Source: Mactra quadrangularis (taxonomy: Eukaryota; Mollusca; Bivalvia; Venerida; Mactridae). From it: 64,000 bases of DNA. Positions 59,426 through 64,000 of the stretch are shown one piece after another. The translations under genes and the position numbers were made by a program. Location of the stretch: contig CM046299.1 of assembly GCA_025267735.1 (NCBI GenBank), positions 35,850,887-35,914,886 on the forward strand, given 5' to 3'. The stretch's first letter is position 1. Every line of letters starts with the position of its first letter. The notes beneath the pieces were generated by a model. It saw only the letters and a list, made by a program, of their open reading frames with translations, was not told the origin of the DNA and ran no database searches.

Positions 59426-60850
59426 AAACCTTTTTTAAAAATTACTATGATTTGTCGAAAAACAGGGACTGTACCAAGATTGCCTGGCTCAAAGACCAGC
59501 GTATTATGCATCTGTTTATAGTTTTTACTAACTAAACTAAGCATATTTCTCATATTGCAGAGACAATTTTACAACGACAAATCAAGAGAGAGCAGTTCGT
59601 GTAAGCAATGGAGATCATTTATATGCGTCGGTCTTACATTGCCCACCCTAGGAGATGGAGCGACGTAAACAATGATATTAAGCAAATATAGACTTATTAA
59701 ACAATGCCACCAACGACCTGTACCGACGCAGTACAGTCTGACAGCTGAGGGACAGGTTATCGTCCAAGTGCGTTGATGTCAGAGAATCTTGACGAAAGTG
59801 CCAACCATGAAATAAGGCATCATATTTAAATGTTTTATTGATTGTTATTTGTTACAACACAAGTAAATGTGTTAATTTCAAAACTCAGGTTTGGTATCAT
59901 TTAACATTGATATGTCGTATGTATTGTATATGTATGTAAATTGTATTGTATATGGGTAATGTGTATTGCTCGAACACTGTAATAAAGTATCTGTTCTGTT
60001 TTGATATTCTCAAAAACTGGTGAAAAACTTATGTAAACTACGTTTGATAATTTTGAACCACTTCTCGTAACATGCTAAAAGAACAACACTATTTATATAT
60101 TTATATCTAAATGCCACACTAGTTATGCTTCGTGCTGTTACGAGTAAATTCTCTCATATCAAAGGTTCATGTTAAGTCTTGGTTTGCCAAATAATAGTTA
60201 AAAAGAAATAGCTCTAGTTCTGTTGTATTTCCACACACAGTATTGTTTTATATATCATTTTTTTCTTTTTGAAGCATACAAAGTGATGCTGTCATCAAAT
60301 ACAACAAAATATTTAACACACCATGTATTTGCAAAAGTGATGTTGCATAAATAAAAATACTAAATTATATTAGAATAAACTTACAACAAAATTTAACATT
60401 GAATCCTTTACAGTTAGTAAAAATGTCTTAATGATTTTTTGTATTTTCATTTTTACAGCAACAATTTTGCTAGTGCATCTTTAGTTAAAAGTTTTCATCT
60501 GAATTAATCACCGGAATCACATTACAGTAAAACAGTTAACAGTAAATAACTTTATTTGGTAAACAAAGGCCTCCGTTCAAAAATACATGATATTACAATA
60601 GTATGACATATATAACAAGTTATGTCCAGTATAAATAGTTATAACAATAATTATTACTCACACATTTCTAACATGAGATTATATATATATATATAACAAA
60701 AAGATGTGTAGACAAATGTCTCACACTACGGGGAAAATGATATTTAGATTAATTAAATAGGCAAACCAGTTAAAGTTTTTTATAATTTATTTTTCTCTCG
60801 ACCGGTTTCTACAAACTCTTCAGGAGGGAAATATACTAATATATCAATAT
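59426..60850. other. No gene seen
   Basis: AT-rich. 59430-59830 may hold more of the transposon but no motif is readable. Confidence 0.4.
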
Positions 60851-60865
60851 GACGTTGTAAATTAT

Positions 60866-60950
60866 GTCGTAATAACGAGATAACTAACTTGTAATTACGA
60901 GATAATTAACTCGTAATTACGAATCAATTATCTCGTTATTATGACATGGT
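60866..60950. mobile_element. Palindromic MITE (gtaataacgagata type)
   Basis: atgtcgtaataacgagataa...ttatctcgttattatgacat: inverted arms of ~40 bp with taattacgag repeats in between. Confidence 0.7.
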
Positions 60951-61110
60951 ATTATTTTACTTTTTATTTTTAAATGACACCATTCGGCTTTCGTAGTAAT
61001 GCAATCGGTAATTTCTTTACACATTTTTATTGTATTTACACACCGCTGCTTCCTTTGTTTAACATGGGTTAATATATTTCGGAATCACCTAGTAAAACAA
61101 AAGATTTGAC

Positions 61111-61195
61111 GAGAGCGAGTTGTTCTTTTTCACGTGAGCGAGTTGATATTTAGATATCAACCCGGCCACGTGAAAAAGAAAAACCTGCCCTCGTG
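61111..61195. mobile_element. Palindromic MITE
   Basis: Arms gacgagagcgagttgttctt... and ...cctgccctcgtg are inverted, meeting at gatatttagatatc. cacgtgagcg / ccacgtg motifs repeat in the arms. Confidence 0.65.
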
Positions 61196-61199
61196 AAAT

Positions 61200-63740
61200 T
61201 TTAAGTCGTGTATTCAATGGAGCGCAGTCTTCGTGTTAATTTAGAATTTAAAATAAACACGAACTGCTTAATTTTGAAAGATTGTCTTTACTAACAAAAC
61301 TTATTGTATTTTCATGAAACGTTTATTTCAAAACTTAAGGACTATGTAATTTACGAATGTCCTTCATGACTTTAAAATAGGTGTGGTTGTAATAATTGAA
61401 ATTTACAAATAAGTTTCATAAATTTCAGTTTTCATTTTAATCCTAATGAAATAAATAAGTAAGTTTGATAAAAAAATATCAAAAAAGTGGTTTAGTAATA
61501 TTTATTTTTTTATGAAAAAAGTGACTTTAAACATGTAAACTTTTGTGCAAGTTTACATGAAGTACAGTGAAAAAAGTTAAAATAAAATCTTATAGTCAGA
61601 TTGTGTACACCTCCGTACAGATGCACTAAGAGTTAAAAATACAAATTAATTCATACATTGTCTGAAATCAGTACACTAAAATATCTCTATATACTAAAAT
61701 TTATAAATTTCAACATGTCCAAAATATAACTTTACACAAAAGAAGTAGTACAAACAAAAAGTACGGTGTGCAATAATGGACACAGGTAATGAAAGGTACA
61801 CACTTAAAATAGGTATAATTCACTAATGTCATTATTGAACGGCCTGTTAGCGGAAAACGTTTCAGGCAATCAGCAAACGGTTTAAGGATATAGTACACGA
61901 GTATGAAACAATCTGAAACAAAATAGTTCCAGTATATTGTGCAAATTAGTAACTGCCATTACAACGAAGTCGGCGGTGTTATTCCCGTTGATTTAGATCA
62001 ATAAATTTACACACAAAAAACAAGTAAACAAGAAAACAATTCCTCCTCTCCGAATTCTTCTAATAAATTGAAGTAAAGATTCTCTTGTCCGCTATCTTTA
62101 AACGTTCGCGCTTCAACGGTTCGTTCAATTACGGTGATTGACTAACGTTAAATGTTGACTGAACGCAGGGCTGATAAAGAACTGGGACTGTTTCATAAGA
62201 ATCTTACGTAAGGTAGCGAAATTTCCGAAGTAACTACTTACGTTGAACTTACGTTTACGATGAGAGAATTTCAAAGACACACTTGAAACTTAAAATCTTT
62301 GCTACAATACGATCTGACTTAAGTCAACGTCAAGTAGTGAAGCCCTCAAATTTTGGTCACATGATTTGTTGTCAACAATACATTATAAACTACAAAACAT
62401 CTAAAGAATACAATATGTTCCACAAACTTCAACGAACAATTTCACAAACGGAGATTAGAAGCTCTCGAAGAAAATGCACGAGGGCTATACCGAGCCACCA
62501 TACTCTTGATTTTTCAATACACGGCCAATTTAAACAAAGGTGGTATGACACAATAAATGGTAATCTGCTAACAAAACATCGACCAATTTAAGACGGAACC
62601 GATGGATGTCAAAATAAAGTAATTAGGCACAAAAAAGTTTCCACGTGGCGTCAAATAAATACCTTAAAACAATAAATCATCAAATCTACAGACATATATA
62701 GTAATAACTTCATAAAAAATAAACCATTCTTAAGACATTTCATCGAAATCTTGCAATCTTTAGATAAAAGTTCAGTTCGCGTATGTACACACGTTTTTGT
62801 GATTAGCCCCTCACTTTCGCAAAGATGTGTAATAAATAAGTTTTTAATACACACAAAATGGACGCCAAAATTTTGATTACAGAGCCCACTTATTTGTTTG
62901 TTCATATATGTAAATTCAGTCACAGATATAGAAAATGTAAGCCTCAGTGCATCTAGAGTAATATTAGTGCATTCAATATCTGCATATGTATTCTGAATTT
63001 GTTCGCTAGAATAAAAGGAAACTTGCACAGAAAATAACGTATTTATTTCTGTATTCACAGGTGATGTGAAGTACCTACGATAACATTGCCTGGTCCAAAA
63101 GATTTCAGGCAAGAGGGATAATTAAACAATATGATATTTTTAGCACTGCATTCACCCTAACCAACTTTTTGAGGACCGGTACTTAAAGGTACCTTTCTGT
63201 AATTTCAACTATTACATAGTCCTTAAATCTCTTCGGAAATATGTACAGAACTTAGGATTTATTCGAAAGAAATGAAAATGAATATGTTGTATTCATTCAT
63301 GTAATGATTTAATAGCGACGTTAACCACCTACAATACTTCCAATTCTGGCTCATTGACATACAATATTACTACCTAACTAAATATAATCAAGAATAAGTA
63401 AACATGTAAGATAATACTGTCCATAAATATTTCCAACATGTTAAGGCGTAAAATTGCGTAATTTACCGAAAATGAGAAGATGGCATTGAATATATCAGCT
63501 TGAATAAAAATTAAACAATACAATGAATCAAGAAACTTATTCATGCATTTATTGTTAATTAACAAATATTATTTACCGTCGCGGATGCTAAAATATATAA
63601 TCAAATCACGCTAGTCATCTGTTAATTAACAGTTTCAAATTCACTAAATGCTCGTAAGAGAAAAAGATGCACTCGAAACAAATTCGTTTGTAAAAATGTA
63701 GTCCATGACCAATTTATGTACACGTGTAACTAATCACTTG
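61200..63740. other. No recognisable gene
   Basis: Contains a 102-codon + frame (62283-62591) and a 153-codon minus frame (62651-63112). Neither has a family motif, signal peptide or membrane segment I can name, and both are AT-rich. The 153-codon frame is long for chance in this composition and might be a small gene or old exon, but I cannot support it. Confidence 0.35.
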
Positions 63741-63744
63741 AATC

Positions 63745-63917
63745 GTTGTGTAAGTCGGATATTAACCTCGTGCTACGGATTTTCTGTGTTAAAACAACCT
63801 GGCCTTGGACTTCTCAAAATCCTCAAACGCTTCGCGTTTTCGGATTTTCACGAGAAGTCCGCGGCCAGGTTGTTCTAACTCAGAAAACCCTCGCACTCAG
63901 TTAATATCCTTTACATA
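63745..63917. mobile_element. Palindromic MITE
   Basis: Arms cggatattaacctcgtgcta... and ...tcgcactcagttaatatcc are inverted. The inner arms (aacaacctggcc...cttggacttctc and inverse) pair closely around caaacgcttcgcgttttcgg. About 170 bp with a long hairpin. Confidence 0.75.
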
Positions 63918-64000
63918 ATACACGGGTATATTATCCATCATCAAATCTAACGGTATTTTTTAACATGATAGTTTTACTTCTAGTACGGTCACACTTGAGT

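Noticed and set aside
62651..63112. 153-residue minus frame as a gene
   Set aside because: No motif, no splice or promoter support, AT-rich; kept only as a note.

Overview
The window looks like nuclear DNA of a marine mollusc, most likely a bivalve. It is AT-rich, has no operons or dense genes, and shows GT-AG split exons. It carries repeat families typical of clam-like genomes: elements ending in GGGCCCTCTTGTTT, modular repeats starting with a 'cgcccg...aaaaaacggtcgtat' block followed by a (GTCCGTCT)n tract, tRNA-headed SINEs, and LINEs with AAAC-rich tails. The species is inference.

Layout. 1-3509 holds two copies, joined tail to end in opposite orientation, of an RNase H-bearing non-LTR retrotransposon (I/Nimb-like). 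3511-4342 is a broken tyrosine-recombinase ORF, followed by a tRNA-headed SINE. 5-10 kb is mostly non-coding, with SINE fragments and terminal-like pieces of DNA transposons. 10.2-11.85 kb is an ~86-bp tandem array. 13.3-16.0 kb is an ~80-bp satellite interrupted by a 630-bp terminal-inverted-repeat element that contains its own 36-bp minisatellite. 19.0-29.3 kb is a ~10-kb array in which the + strand is almost pure purine plus T, built of 27-, 25-, ~20- and 40-bp periods. A SINE insertion in it was later duplicated with its surroundings. Small candidate minus-strand exons flank this array (30937-30993 and 18604-18706), so it may lie in an intron.

30-38 kb carries further candidate minus-strand exons (34438-34615 and 35230-35369 splice in phase), several hairpin MITEs and a Harbinger-like MITE. 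38.1-42.2 kb has more LINE 3' ends, one split by a SINE with a clear target-site duplication, and a decayed BEN-like ORF. 42.8-43.5 kb is a Tc1/mariner-type transposase with two apparent introns. 44.05-45.49 kb is a TTAA-flanked inverted-repeat element. 48.1-50.1 kb has a kexin-like peptidase fragment, a palindrome-ended element and a mariner fragment. 51.5-57.0 kb has a LINE C-terminus and two large modular repeats of ~145-bp units that captured and multiplied a piece of the LINE seen at the window start. 58.8-59.4 kb has an IS630/DDE-type transposase remnant. 60-64 kb has palindromic MITEs and no gene I can recognise.

Almost all long reading frames here are artefacts of tandem repeats. No intact protein-coding gene can be supported with confidence. 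The genes do not form a pathway; the window is best read as a record of transposition, tandem amplification and decay between a few host exons.
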